Source of the DNA: Treponema sp.
GTDB lineage: Bacteria; Spirochaetota; Spirochaetia; Treponematales; Breznakiellaceae
Direction: 5' to 3'
Length of the DNA stretch: 17,017 nucleotides
Assembly: GCA_031283905.1 (NCBI GenBank)
Contig: JAITAW010000174.1
Coordinates: 1-17,017 of the forward strand
The translations under genes were made by a program, and so were the position numbers. Shown one piece after another: positions 6,756-13,697 of the stretch. Position 1 is the stretch's first letter, and each line of letters starts with the position of its first letter. The notes under the pieces are model-generated. The model was not told the DNA's origin. It did not search any database and saw only the letters and a list, made by a program, of their open reading frames with translations.

Positions 6756-7277
6756 TCACTTTTTGAACCATGTGAACGGGTTATACCATTTTTTCTCACT
6801 TGATGTCGGCGATGATGATGAACCTGATGAACCGCCTCCGATGCCGCCGTTGCTCATAACGATGCCTTCCTTGGTAACCGTAGTGCTTTCGGTGTTATTT
6901 GTCGTTACATCTTTGAGGGTACCCTCAGTGTATTTTATGGCCGTGGCGGAAGCATACCATGTCTCCTTGGGAGATAAGTATAATCCCATAAATTTTTTAC
7001 CTTCCCGTTTAACATCAATCGTTACATTGACGATTCCGTCGGCGCCGAGAGCGTGCGCTTCTTTCAGGAGAGCGTTATAGGTAAAGATTTCACCCCGGTT
7101 GTTTTCTATTACATTTTCCGTAAAGACCAATCCAAGGGAAGTGAAGTCTTTTGCCGGAACCGAGATTGCCGAGAAAGTCCCCATGTTTTCCCCGCCAATC
7201 GTAACGCAGCCAATAGCCGAAAATCCGAATGCCAGCGCGCAGGCTGCCATTCCCACAAGAAACAGTTTTTTCTTCAT
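6756..7277 (-). CDS. Prokaryotic lipoprotein with possible YbjQ-like fold
   Basis: A 173-residue exported lipoprotein. MKKKLFLVGMAACALAFGFS leads to the lipobox AIGC with Cys24 as the acylated residue. The mature part has NRGEIFTYNALLKEAHALGADGIVNVTIDV and later WYASATAIKYTEG. That pattern of a helix followed by strands resembles the YbjQ/UPF0145 or heavy-metal-binding-like fold, but this is a loose likeness. The C-terminus is a Gly/Ser-rich linker ending in the aromatic-basic tail KKWYNPFTWFKK. The start at 7277 is fixed by AGGAGG just upstream; the longer frame to 7382 runs into the repeat. The gene is bracketed by two direct copies of the 41-bp repeat module, and its promoter lies inside copy 2. 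Confidence 0.82.
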   Translation of the reverse strand: MKKKLFLVGMAACALAFGFSAIGCVTIGGENMGTFSAISVPAKDFTSLGLVFTENVIENNRGEIFTYNALLKEAHALGADGIVNVTIDVKREGKKFMGLYLSPKETWYASATAIKYTEGTLKDVTTNNTESTTVTKEGIVMSNGGIGGGSSGSSSSPTSSEKKWYNPFTWFKK

Positions 7278-7299
7278 AACTGTCCTCCTAAAAATAATA

Positions 7300-7317
7300 T
7301 TCCCCCATACGGGGGAA
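7300..7317 (-). promoter_or_regulatory. Leader hairpin upstream of the lipoprotein RBS
   Basis: TTCCCCC and GGGGGAA form a 7-bp stem with a four-base loop in the predicted 5' leader. On the minus strand it is followed by TATTATTTTT and then the ribosome site. The shape is that of a small terminator, so it could attenuate the mRNA or shape access to the ribosome site. Confidence 0.5.
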
Positions 7318-7334
7318 ACAAGAGGACCAAACGT

Positions 7335-7363
7335 ATTGTAGTATCCGCCTGAAACGGTGTAAA
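7335..7363 (-). promoter_or_regulatory. Lipoprotein promoter formed by repeat copy 2
   Basis: On the minus strand TTTACA (7363-7358), a 17-base spacer and TACAAT (7340-7335) give a near-consensus sigma-70 promoter, with a start near 7328. The -35 box, the spacer and the first half of the -10 lie in the 41-bp repeat; the AAT that completes the -10 lies just outside it. Confidence 0.65.
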
Positions 7364-7378
7364 CTAACACTGCGTTTA
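7338..7378. repeat. 41-bp direct repeat, copy 2
   Basis: Identical to 6588-6628. It is followed by a related terminator hairpin (7380-7438) and by a decayed version of the palindrome (7441-7484), in the same order and orientation as copy 1. Confidence 0.95.
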
Positions 7379-7379
7379 G

Positions 7380-7438
7380 CAAAGCCCGAAGCCGGTATGC
7401 TTCTTGTCGGAATACGCCGGCTTTGGGCCCCTCTTTTT
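7380..7438 (+). terminator. Terminator-like hairpin of repeat copy 2
   Basis: CAAAGCC (7380-7386) pairs with GGCTTTG (7419-7425) around an inner GCCGG/CCGGC stem, followed by CTCTTTTT. It matches the hairpin of copy 1 in its outer stem and T-tail while the inner stem has diverged. No plus-strand gene ends just before it, so it is here as part of the module. Confidence 0.65.
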
Positions 7439-7440
7439 AA

Positions 7441-7484
7441 TTGATACGCCTGCTATGAACACGCTCATATATGAACGTACCTAT
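7441..7484. repeat. Decayed palindrome, related to 6711-6754
   Basis: Forty-four bases, the same length as the perfect palindrome. The core TATGA-ACACGC-TCATA is kept and the right arm still ends CGTACCTAT, while the left arm has lost its pairing. The loop ACACGC is the reverse complement of the loop in copy 1. Confidence 0.7.
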
Positions 7485-7550
7485 CTTCACGGCGTTACCG
7501 CCGGAAAATACTTTTTCACTCCGGTATACGCTACGGCCTATGCCGGAAGG

Positions 7551-7642
7551 CTGAACCGTCCCGTTTCAGCCATCCGAACCGTTCCGTCTCAGCCCCCTGA
7601 ACCGTCCCGTTTCAGTCCCTTGAACCGTCCCGTCTCAGGGAA
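7551..7642. repeat. Four 23-bp tandem repeats
   Basis: Four units of exactly 23 bp start at 7551, 7574, 7597 and 7620. The core is GAACCGTCCCGTYTCAG, and units 1 and 3 have CTGAA at one end and TTCAG at the other, giving a partial dyad. Units 1 and 3 read GTTTCAG, units 2 and 4 GTCTCAG, an alternating pattern that suggests duplication of a two-unit block. The last unit overlaps the stop codon of the minus-strand DUF4469 gene (7635). Confidence 0.92.
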
Positions 7643-8402
7643 CCGGTCCGCCTACGGTCAGCGTAAAGCCGCTTATTATGGTTCGAGGGCTTTTCAAGAC
7701 GCTGCCGCTCGACCCGTTGAACTGTGTCTTGATCTCTACCTTCCACTTGCCCGCTTCCAGCGCCGGTATCACTCCCAGCACTTTTGACGCCGCGTTCTCA
7801 CCTAAATGCCCGGCCACTTTTACCCGCCGCGCCGGATCATCCGCTGATACGAAATATACGCCCGCTTCCGCGTCTTCCCCGGCTACTTTTATCTTGTGTC
7901 CAGCTATGCCGAATATCCCGCCGGGCGTGAGCGCGTCGTTCACCGACTCCGTCGTTATGTCCGTAAACTCGTCGATATATCCCGTAACGTCGGCCACGCC
8001 TTCCACCTCAACCACGATACGGTCCGCGAGCGCCCGCAGCGGCGCGAGGGCGCGGAACCGGAACGTTACCGGATGCTTTTTCGCGTCACGCCCCTCGGTA
8101 ACCTTGTCGAACGTTCCGCCCACGTTGGGGTGAATCGAGAAGTAGCCGGTGTTGACCGCGAACCCGTTGCGGAGCTGGTACGCGGCCTCGCCGAGAAACT
8201 GTCTCACATGCTCCACGAGATCGTCGTAATTGCCGGTGAAGCCGCCCCTGTTCTTGAGCGCCGCGCAGACTTCCTCGACCGAAAGGCTCGCCTCGTTAAT
8301 CGTACGGGCGAGGTAGGCGCCTTCCACGTTGAGAAGGTAATTGGGATAGAGTCGTACCCTGATACGGTGTAAGACCTCGTTTATGACATTAATGAGCGCC
8401 AT
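7635..8402 (-). CDS. HU-like DNA-binding / DUF4469 protein
   Basis: A 255-residue protein. The N-terminal 120 residues (ALINVINEVLHRIRVRLYPNYLLNVEG, later FLGEAAYQLRNGFAVNTGYFSIHPNVGGTFD) match the HU-DNA-binding-like domain typical of Bacteroidetes and spirochaete proteins. The C-terminal part matches DUF4469, an Ig/transthyretin-like strand domain (GHKIKVAGEDAEAGVYFVS, then VIPALEAGKWKVEIKTQFNGS). The exact role is unknown; the fold suggests DNA or nucleoid association. The start at 8402 is clear, with AAGGAGG seven bases upstream. The gene is single, with tandem repeats at its 3' end and a poly-G tract about 100 bp upstream. Confidence 0.85.
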   Translation of the reverse strand: MALINVINEVLHRIRVRLYPNYLLNVEGAYLARTINEASLSVEEVCAALKNRGGFTGNYDDLVEHVRQFLGEAAYQLRNGFAVNTGYFSIHPNVGGTFDKVTEGRDAKKHPVTFRFRALAPLRALADRIVVEVEGVADVTGYIDEFTDITTESVNDALTPGGIFGIAGHKIKVAGEDAEAGVYFVSADDPARRVKVAGHLGENAASKVLGVIPALEAGKWKVEIKTQFNGSSGSVLKSPRTIISGFTLTVGGPVP

Positions 8403-8443
8403 AACAACCTCCTTGTAAAGTAAAGAATAGAACGCGAGAAAAG

Positions 8444-8472
8444 ACTATATAAAGAAATAACGGGATTTTAAA
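8444..8472 (-). promoter_or_regulatory. Candidate promoter of the DUF4469 gene
   Basis: On the minus strand TTTAAA (8472-8467), a 17-base spacer and TATAGT (8449-8444). A 13-base dyad GGATTT-T-AAATCC (8463-8475) overlaps the -35 box and could be an operator. The poly-G tract begins 26 bases further upstream of the dyad. Confidence 0.5.
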
Positions 8473-8500
8473 TCCGTTTAAGAAAGAACCTAAAGAATGC

Positions 8501-8515
8501 GGGGGGGGGGGGGGG
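8501..8515. repeat. Homopolymeric G tract (15 G)
   Basis: Fifteen consecutive G on the plus strand, upstream of the DUF4469 promoter in the divergent gap before pyk. Tracts this long change length by slippage. On the minus strand a small frame reads through it as five prolines (MEEIPPPPPAFFRFF), so it could also be intragenic in a decayed gene. Confidence 0.9.
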
Positions 8516-8818
8516 TATCTCTTCCATGGTGTCGCGCCGGTAGTTCTCACGCCCGTAACGGATACGCGCACGGAGATCGCCGCGCGGAGCGTCACGGAGG
8601 AAATGTATCATACCGGCAAGAAATAAACCCATGCGAAAGAGTATACGGCGTGAAAGAAAGTATGTCAAGAGCGTTTCGTATAATTCAGGCAAAAATAACG
8701 CGGTTTTTAAAAAGCTTGATACGAAGGGGGGACCGGCGGTTTGCCGCCCGCCGCGATGTATGGGTCCGCGGCGGACAAGCGTACTTACACGGGCCGCGCG
8801 GCAGGGTAAAACCCTCAC
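8516..8818. other. Gap with a possible gene remnant and a GC hairpin
   Basis: No complete gene is seen here. On the minus strand the segment from about 8635 to 8516 has coding-like codon choice (MIHFLRDAPRGDLRARIRY, then GRENYRRDTMEEIP) and runs straight into the poly-C, so it may be the end of a decayed gene; no family was recognised. At 8748-8774 an 8-bp stem CCGCCGCG/CGCGGCGG forms a stable hairpin. No tRNA is visible. Confidence 0.35.
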
Positions 8819-8847
8819 TTGAAACAAATCCGGTTAACCTATATACT
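8819..8847 (+). promoter_or_regulatory. Promoter of pyruvate kinase
   Basis: TTGAAA (8819-8824), a 17-base spacer and TATACT (8842-8847), a near-consensus sigma-70 promoter. The predicted start near 8854 leaves a leader of about 58 bases that contains the GGAG ribosome site of pyk. Confidence 0.75.
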
Positions 8848-8911
8848 AAAGGCGCTTTTTAACAATGGCATGGTTTGAAAAAGCATACGTATATATTTGT
8901 TGGAGTGTCTT

Positions 8912-10711
8912 ATGAAAACTGTTCGTAATACGCATATAATCTGTACGATGGGTCCGGCCGTAGATTCGCTTGATATGGCGCGATCCCTCATCAGGAAGGG
9001 CATGAATATCGCGCGATTCAACTTCTCCCACGGTAGCCATGAGGAACATGGGGAACGCATCGCGCTGGTGCGGCGGGCTTCGGAGGCCGAAGGCGTTCCG
9101 GTCGCGCTTATGCTGGACACCAAGGGTCCCGAAATCAGGACCGGCGTGGTGAAAGAGGGCGGCGAGGTTGAACTAATCAATGGAGAGCAGTGGGACGTCA
9201 TGGCGGAAATTGACGCGGCGCGGCTGTTCGGCGGGGAAGGCGCGTTTACCCGGAAGGGGCGGCTCACCGTGAGCTACGCGCGGCTGGCGGACGATATAAA
9301 AACGGGCGCGCATATCCTGATCGCGGACGGTCTTTTTGCGCTTGTGGTGAACGCCATTGAAGGGCGCGTCATAAAATGTACGGTTGAGGCTGGCGGAGAG
9401 CTTGGCTCAAAAAAGAATGTCAATATTTTGGGCGTTCATACACGGCTTCTGGCAATGAGCGAACAGGACAAGGCTGATCTTCTTTTCGGGCATCAACAGG
9501 GCATGGACTATGTTTCAGCGTCCTTTATCCGCAAGGCGTCCGATGTTACCGACATTCAAAAGTACCTCGCCGCAATCGGGTCCGATATGCAGGTGATTTC
9601 CAAGATAGAAGATGATGAAGGGTTAAACAATATAGAAGACATCATCCGCGTTTCGGCGGGCGTCATGGTGGCGCGCGGCGATCTTGGCGTACAGATTCCG
9701 CCTGAACGGGTGCCGATTGAGCAGAAGCGCATTATTAATCTGTGCAACCTGAAAGGGAAGCCGGTTATCACCGCGACCCAGATGCTTGATTCGATGATTC
9801 GCAACCCAAGGCCCACGCGCGCGGAAGCGGGCGATGTGGCGAACGCCATTCTTGACGGCGCGGATTGCGTTATGCTTTCCGGAGAGACCGCCAACGGCGC
9901 GTATCCCGAACTCGCCGTTGAAATGATGGATCGCATCGCCCGTACCGCGGAAGCGTCCGAAGCCTACGCGAAAACCCTCGCTCATCGCCATCGTCTTTTG
10001 GGCAGAAACGAACACGACTTGAGCCACATTATCGCGGAGGCCGCGACCATGACCGCCGATAGCATAGGCGCGGTTTGTATTGTTACGCCGACTTTGAGCG
10101 GACGCACGGCGCAGCTTATCAGCAAATACCGCCCAAAGATCCCGATTGTCGCGGCCGCCTGCGATGAAAAGGCCGGGCGCAGGCTGCTTTTGTGGTGGGG
10201 CGTGTCGCCGGTGGGCATTCAGAAAGAAAGCGATTCCGAAGCCGTAATACAGGGGTGTATAGCCGCCGTAATTAAGGAAGGTTTCGCGCGGCCCACTGAA
10301 AAGGTGGTTATTACCGCCGGCTTGCCCCTGGGCTCGCCGCTTACGGCAAACTGTATTCGCGTTCACCTCATCGGCGCCGTATTGAGGCGTGGGATGCAGG
10401 GCTTTGGCGGACGGGCCGGCGGGCGCGTTGTCCGCGCCGCGGATTCACAGGAAGCCGCGACCGTTTTGAAGCAAAAGGGCGGCGAGATCCTTTTGACCCA
10501 CACGCTGGATGAATCGTTTACGCCCATTATCCGTATTATTGACGGAGTTATTTTGGAAGGCTCCTCCGAGCTGTCGAAAGACTACATTCTCAATATCAAC
10601 CCGAATATCGCGTACGTGGAGCAGGTACCGGATGCCATGCGTTTTTTTGAGGATCGGCTTACCGTAACCATAGACGGCGCGGAGCGGACGGTGTATGAGG
10701 GCAGAATGTAA
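8912..10711 (+). CDS. pyk: Pyruvate kinase with C-terminal extra domain
   Basis: Converts phosphoenolpyruvate and ADP to pyruvate and ATP, the last step of glycolysis. The 599-residue protein has the barrel motifs ARFNFSHG (34-41), MLDTKGPEIRTG (67-78) and VISKIEDDEGLNNIEDI with the catalytic Lys. It also has the signature ITATQMLDSMIRNPRPTRAEAGDVANAILDGADCVMLSGETANGAYP. After about residue 470 it continues with an extra domain (GRVVRAADSQEAATVLKQKGGEILLTHTLDESFTPIIRIIDGVILEG) resembling the phosphohistidine-type PEP-utilising domain found at the end of Bacillus-type enzymes. Its length fits that class, not the 470-residue E. coli form. The start is ATG 8912 with GGAG six bases before it, and it has its own promoter at 8819-8847. 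Confidence 0.97.
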   Translation: MKTVRNTHIICTMGPAVDSLDMARSLIRKGMNIARFNFSHGSHEEHGERIALVRRASEAEGVPVALMLDTKGPEIRTGVVKEGGEVELINGEQWDVMAEIDAARLFGGEGAFTRKGRLTVSYARLADDIKTGAHILIADGLFALVVNAIEGRVIKCTVEAGGELGSKKNVNILGVHTRLLAMSEQDKADLLFGHQQGMDYVSASFIRKASDVTDIQKYLAAIGSDMQVISKIEDDEGLNNIEDIIRVSAGVMVARGDLGVQIPPERVPIEQKRIINLCNLKGKPVITATQMLDSMIRNPRPTRAEAGDVANAILDGADCVMLSGETANGAYPELAVEMMDRIARTAEASEAYAKTLAHRHRLLGRNEHDLSHIIAEAATMTADSIGAVCIVTPTLSGRTAQLISKYRPKIPIVAAACDEKAGRRLLLWWGVSPVGIQKESDSEAVIQGCIAAVIKEGFARPTEKVVITAGLPLGSPLTANCIRVHLIGAVLRRGMQGFGGRAGGRVVRAADSQEAATVLKQKGGEILLTHTLDESFTPIIRIIDGVILEGSSELSKDYILNINPNIAYVEQVPDAMRFFEDRLTVTIDGAERTVYEGRM

Positions 10712-10715
10712 AAGG

Positions 10716-10753
10716 CGGAGGATCAGGCGCGCGGTAACGGCCCTGATCCTCCG
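10716..10753 (+). terminator. Large hairpin just after pyk
   Basis: CGGAGGATCAGG (10716-10727) pairs perfectly with CCTGATCCTCCG (10742-10753) around a 14-base loop, five bases after the stop codon. There is no T-run, but position and strength fit the 3' end of the pyk mRNA. Confidence 0.6.
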
Positions 10754-10792
10754 GCCCGGAGACCACAAGCGGCCTGAGCTTTTGGAATCTGT

Positions 10793-10875
10793 GCGTATGC
10801 GGGGGAACAAATCCCCCGCATACGCGGTTTTCCGCGGCAAGCCGCGGGGTATTAAACCAAAAAGGGCTATGCCCT
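10793..10875. repeat. Cluster of three further hairpins between pyk and proA
   Basis: A 14-bp perfect stem (10793-10806 with 10812-10825, five-base loop) is followed by CCGCGG-CAAG-CCGCGG (10832-10847) and AGGGC-TAT-GCCCT (10863-10875). With the hairpin at 10716-10753 that makes four separate hairpins in 160 bp and no gene. The pyk-proA gap is 282 bp; the rest of it is AT-rich and holds the proA promoter. Confidence 0.8.
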
Positions 10876-10934
10876 GAATAATGAATTAAAAGAATAAATA
10901 AGAATACCGGTCCTTTTATAGAACTGACCGTATA

Positions 10935-10978
10935 TGCTATATAATAACGCTTGTTTTTACCTGCCTGTTGAAACAAGC
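10935..10978 (+). promoter_or_regulatory. proA promoter and leader hairpin
   Basis: TGC at 10935-10937 followed by TATATAAT (10938-10945) gives a good -10 region, with no clear -35. The predicted start near 10952 falls in a stem GCTTGTTT (10949-10956) paired with AAACAAGC (10971-10978), which ends two bases before the AGGAAC ribosome site. Upstream regulation of proBA through this leader is possible. Confidence 0.5.
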
Positions 10979-10993
10979 AAGGAACAATGATCA

Positions 10994-12250
10994 ATGCTGG
11001 AACCTATTTTTCACACGCTAAAACAGGCGCAAAACGTTCTTGCGCAACAGAATCGTGAGCAAAAGGACGCGGCGCTCAAGGCGGTACGCGCCGCGATTAA
11101 CGCGGAACGCGCCGCTATTCTCGCCGCAAACGCGATTGATGTGGATAAGGCGCGTTCCGCCGGTATGAAAGAAAGCCTGATAGACCGTCTGTCTCTCACC
11201 GAAACGCGCATTGACGGCATCATAGAAAGCGTTGACGCCATCACCCGGCTTGAGGATCCAATCGGTTTGGTGAGGGCGGGCTGGAAAACGCCGAACGGAC
11301 TTTTCATTGAACGGATAACCGTGCCTTTGGGCGTTGTTGCCGTCATCTACGAATCTCGCCCTAATGTTACGGTAGACGCCTTCGCCTTGGCGTATAAGGC
11401 GGGCTGCGCCGCGCTGTTGCGGGGATCCTCGGCCGCGCTTGTGTCTAACCGCGCCATTGTTTCCGCGATACAAGCAGGACTTGCCCGCAACGCGGCGGGC
11501 GTTCCTGACGCGGTTGCCCTTGCGGATTCGGGCAGCCGCGATGAGATTGACGAGATCCTTCAAGCCCGGGGATATATTGACGTGGCGCTCCCGCGGGGAG
11601 GGCGCGACCTTATCCGGCGGGTGGTACAAAATGCGCGTATTCCGGTGATCGAAACCGGAGAAGGCAATTGCCATATCTTTGTCGATGAATCGGCGGATAT
11701 TGAAAACGCGGTTGACATCATTGAAAACGCGAAAATCCAGAAGCCCGGCGCGTGCAACGCGGTTGAAACCGCGCTGGTTCATAAAAACGCCGTCCGCATG
11801 CTCATGCCGCTTTTGGCGGAACGGCTTGCCGGAAAAGTGGAACTCCGCTGCGATGAACGCGCAAAAAACGCCGCCCCAATCGTGTCCGGCGTCATTAAAG
11901 ATGCCGCCGAAGACGACTGGGCGACCGAATTCCTTGATTACGTGCTGGCGGTTAAGACTGTGGATACGCTTGATGAAGCGATTGCGCATATCAACCGCTA
12001 CGGGACGCGGCATTCGGAAGCCATTCTCACTAATGATCTAAGGGCGGCGGAGCGGTTTCACCGGCAGGTAGACGCCGCGTGTGTGTATGTCAACGCTTCA
12101 ACCCGTTTTACGGACGGCGGCGAGTTTGGCTTTGGCGCGGAACTCGGCATCAGCACGCAAAAATTCCACACGCGGGGGCCAATGGGCATAGACGCGCTCA
12201 CCGCCATAAAGTACCGGATAACGGGCAATGGACAGATAAGGCTTGGTTAA
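10994..12250 (+). CDS. proA: Gamma-glutamyl phosphate reductase
   Basis: Reduces glutamyl 5-phosphate to glutamate semialdehyde with NADPH, the second step of proline synthesis. The 418-residue protein is a member of the aldehyde dehydrogenase superfamily, full family length. Visible landmarks are GVVAVIYESRPNVTVDAFALAYKAG near residue 115, GGRDLIRRVV, the active-site segment QKPGACNAVET with catalytic Cys254, and the C-terminal FTDGGEFGFGAELGISTQKFHTRGPMGIDALT. The ATG at 10994 has AGGAAC about ten bases before it. Four bases separate it from proB, so the two genes form one operon, here in proA-proB order, the reverse of the common arrangement. Confidence 0.97.
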   Translation: MLEPIFHTLKQAQNVLAQQNREQKDAALKAVRAAINAERAAILAANAIDVDKARSAGMKESLIDRLSLTETRIDGIIESVDAITRLEDPIGLVRAGWKTPNGLFIERITVPLGVVAVIYESRPNVTVDAFALAYKAGCAALLRGSSAALVSNRAIVSAIQAGLARNAAGVPDAVALADSGSRDEIDEILQARGYIDVALPRGGRDLIRRVVQNARIPVIETGEGNCHIFVDESADIENAVDIIENAKIQKPGACNAVETALVHKNAVRMLMPLLAERLAGKVELRCDERAKNAAPIVSGVIKDAAEDDWATEFLDYVLAVKTVDTLDEAIAHINRYGTRHSEAILTNDLRAAERFHRQVDAACVYVNASTRFTDGGEFGFGAELGISTQKFHTRGPMGIDALTAIKYRITGNGQIRLG

Positions 12251-12254
12251 ATAG

Positions 12255-13043
12255 ATGACGGCAAAACTCATAGCGGAAGCGCGAAAGATCGTGATAAAAA
12301 TCGGATCAAACACCTTGGCAGACAAAAACGGCAGAATAAGCGTCTCTTTTTTAGAGTCTCTTGCCGAACAGATGTCGGAGCTTTTTAGGCGGAACAAACA
12401 GATCATACTGGTTTCTTCGGGCGCCCAAATCGCGGGACTTTCCACGCTTGACAAGTGGGAGCGAAAGAAGGACATACATTACCGGCAAGCGCTTTGCGCT
12501 GTAGGACAGGTTGAACTCATGGTTGCGTGGCAGCGCGCTTTTGCCCCGCACGGTCTCCACATAGGGCAAATTCTGCTTACACAGGACGATTTTGGCGACG
12601 ACCTCCGCAGTCTCAACATGCGGAACACGATTTTTACGCTGGTTGACGAAGGAATTATCCCCATCATCAATGAAAACGATACCGTGAGTGTGGATGAAAT
12701 CAAGATAGGCGACAACGATACGCTGGCGGCTCAGTCTGCCGTTCTGTGGAGCGCGGACCTGCTTATCTTGTTTAGCGACATAAACGGGCTTTACACCAAG
12801 AATCCCAAGGATTACAGCGATGCCGAGCTTATAACCGAAGTGAAAGATATTGCTTCGGTACGGGCAGACATCAGCATGGGCGGCGCGAACAACTTTGGCA
12901 CCGGCGGCATCGCCACTAAACTAGACGCCGCGCAACTATGCGTATCCTACGGCATCTCTATGGTGCTTGCCAACGGAGGATTCCCTCTCGCTCTTGCCGC
13001 TCTTGCGGACGGTACTCATCATGGAACCGCGTTTTTGGCTTAA
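12255..13043 (+). CDS. proB: Glutamate 5-kinase, short form without PUA domain
   Basis: Phosphorylates glutamate to glutamyl 5-phosphate, the first and normally proline-inhibited step. The 262-residue protein is the amino acid kinase domain only: KIGSNTL (15-21), ILVSSGAQIAG, GQILLTQDDF, PIINENDTVSVDEIKIGDNDTLAA, and GTGGIATKLDAAQ. The PUA domain of the 367-residue E. coli enzyme is missing, as in other short bacterial forms. A GSNT sequence replaces the usual GSS/GSN(L). The start ATG follows the proA stop by four bases, and only a weak AAGG lies upstream, so its translation probably depends on proA. A hairpin follows at 13078-13099. Confidence 0.95.
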   Translation: MTAKLIAEARKIVIKIGSNTLADKNGRISVSFLESLAEQMSELFRRNKQIILVSSGAQIAGLSTLDKWERKKDIHYRQALCAVGQVELMVAWQRAFAPHGLHIGQILLTQDDFGDDLRSLNMRNTIFTLVDEGIIPIINENDTVSVDEIKIGDNDTLAAQSAVLWSADLLILFSDINGLYTKNPKDYSDAELITEVKDIASVRADISMGGANNFGTGGIATKLDAAQLCVSYGISMVLANGGFPLALAALADGTHHGTAFLA

Positions 13044-13077
13044 AAATATGTTGTACATAGTCAAAGATGCACGGACC

Positions 13078-13099
13078 GTCTGCACAACACGGTGCAGAC
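13078..13099 (+). terminator. Hairpin after proB
   Basis: GTCTGCAC (13078-13085) pairs with GTGCAGAC (13092-13099) around six bases, 34 bases after the proB stop. It lacks a T-run. It is the likely 3' end of the proAB mRNA. The remaining stretch to 13186 shows only short inverted repeats and no gene. Confidence 0.5.
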
Positions 13100-13186
13100 T
13101 GCCCGTTGTTATCTACGCGCTTATACAAGCAGGCAGATACACAGACCTGTGCGCTTGCCTTACTAAAGTGCGGGGGCAGGCATCGT

Positions 13187-13697
13187 TCACGACACTCCGC
13201 AAACCGGCGCTAGGCGCCCCGGTGCTACCCCCCGCCTTAGTAACCTCACCAGCTTGACCAATTTCTGCTGAACATCTGCCGACAACGCAACGTATGCTCT
13301 CTGCCTCTCGGCGTCAATAATCACTTTTCTGGCCAAGTTCTCGTTTAGAGCAGTTAAAGCGGTTCCATATCCCAAACGTATTTTCTCGAAAATCGCCTCG
13401 CCTGTCGTTAATCTGGCATCAGTATAGAGCGCATAGATTTCTTTTACCGCATTATATGTTCCGGCATTAGGGCTGGCGTAGAAACCGGTAAAAAAGACTT
13501 TGATATCATCCGGTGGCGGTCTCCCAAGCCTCGCCGCCGGTCTCAGCGCAGCTTGGGAGCGGACTTCATTTGCACAAGCCTGATTAAAATCGTTCTTGTT
13601 TGCTCCATTAAGCATTTCACGAGATAAGGCATCCAACGAATTGGCAGGCTGAAGTGTTTTTGTTGATTGTATCCCATTAAAATATCCCTCATAACTT
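13187..13697 (-). pseudogene. Unknown gene cut by an IS1-family insertion
   Basis: A minus-strand frame of about 170 codons with protein-like, helix-rich sequence: SLDALSREMLNGANKNDFNQ, DDIKVFFTGFYASPNAGTYN, AVKEIYALYTDARLTTGEAI, and a C-terminal AERQRAYVALSADVQQKLVKL. I recognise no family. The frame extends into the IS only as an artefact. If the IS and one target copy are removed, the frame continues without a stop to an ATG at 14352, giving a 198-residue protein beginning MDSYVILITAL. That first part has no clear ribosome site, so the true start may differ. It is convergent with proB. The remnant may still be expressed from an internal start such as the ATG in REMLNG. Confidence 0.5.

Noticed and set aside
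7551..7642. Possible CRISPR array
   Set aside because: The 23-bp units are directly adjacent with no unique spacers and no cas genes are near.
7404..7787. Plus-strand frame of 127 codons
   Set aside because: It runs through a terminator hairpin, the decayed palindrome, the 23-bp repeats and the antisense of the DUF4469 gene; no ribosome site.
8516..8818. tRNA or structured RNA gene before pyk
   Set aside because: No cloverleaf or CCA-type end could be built; only isolated GC hairpins are seen.
8497..8862. Plus-strand frame starting at the poly-G tract
   Set aside because: Arg/Gly-rich, no homology, covers the pyk -35/-10 region, no ribosome site.
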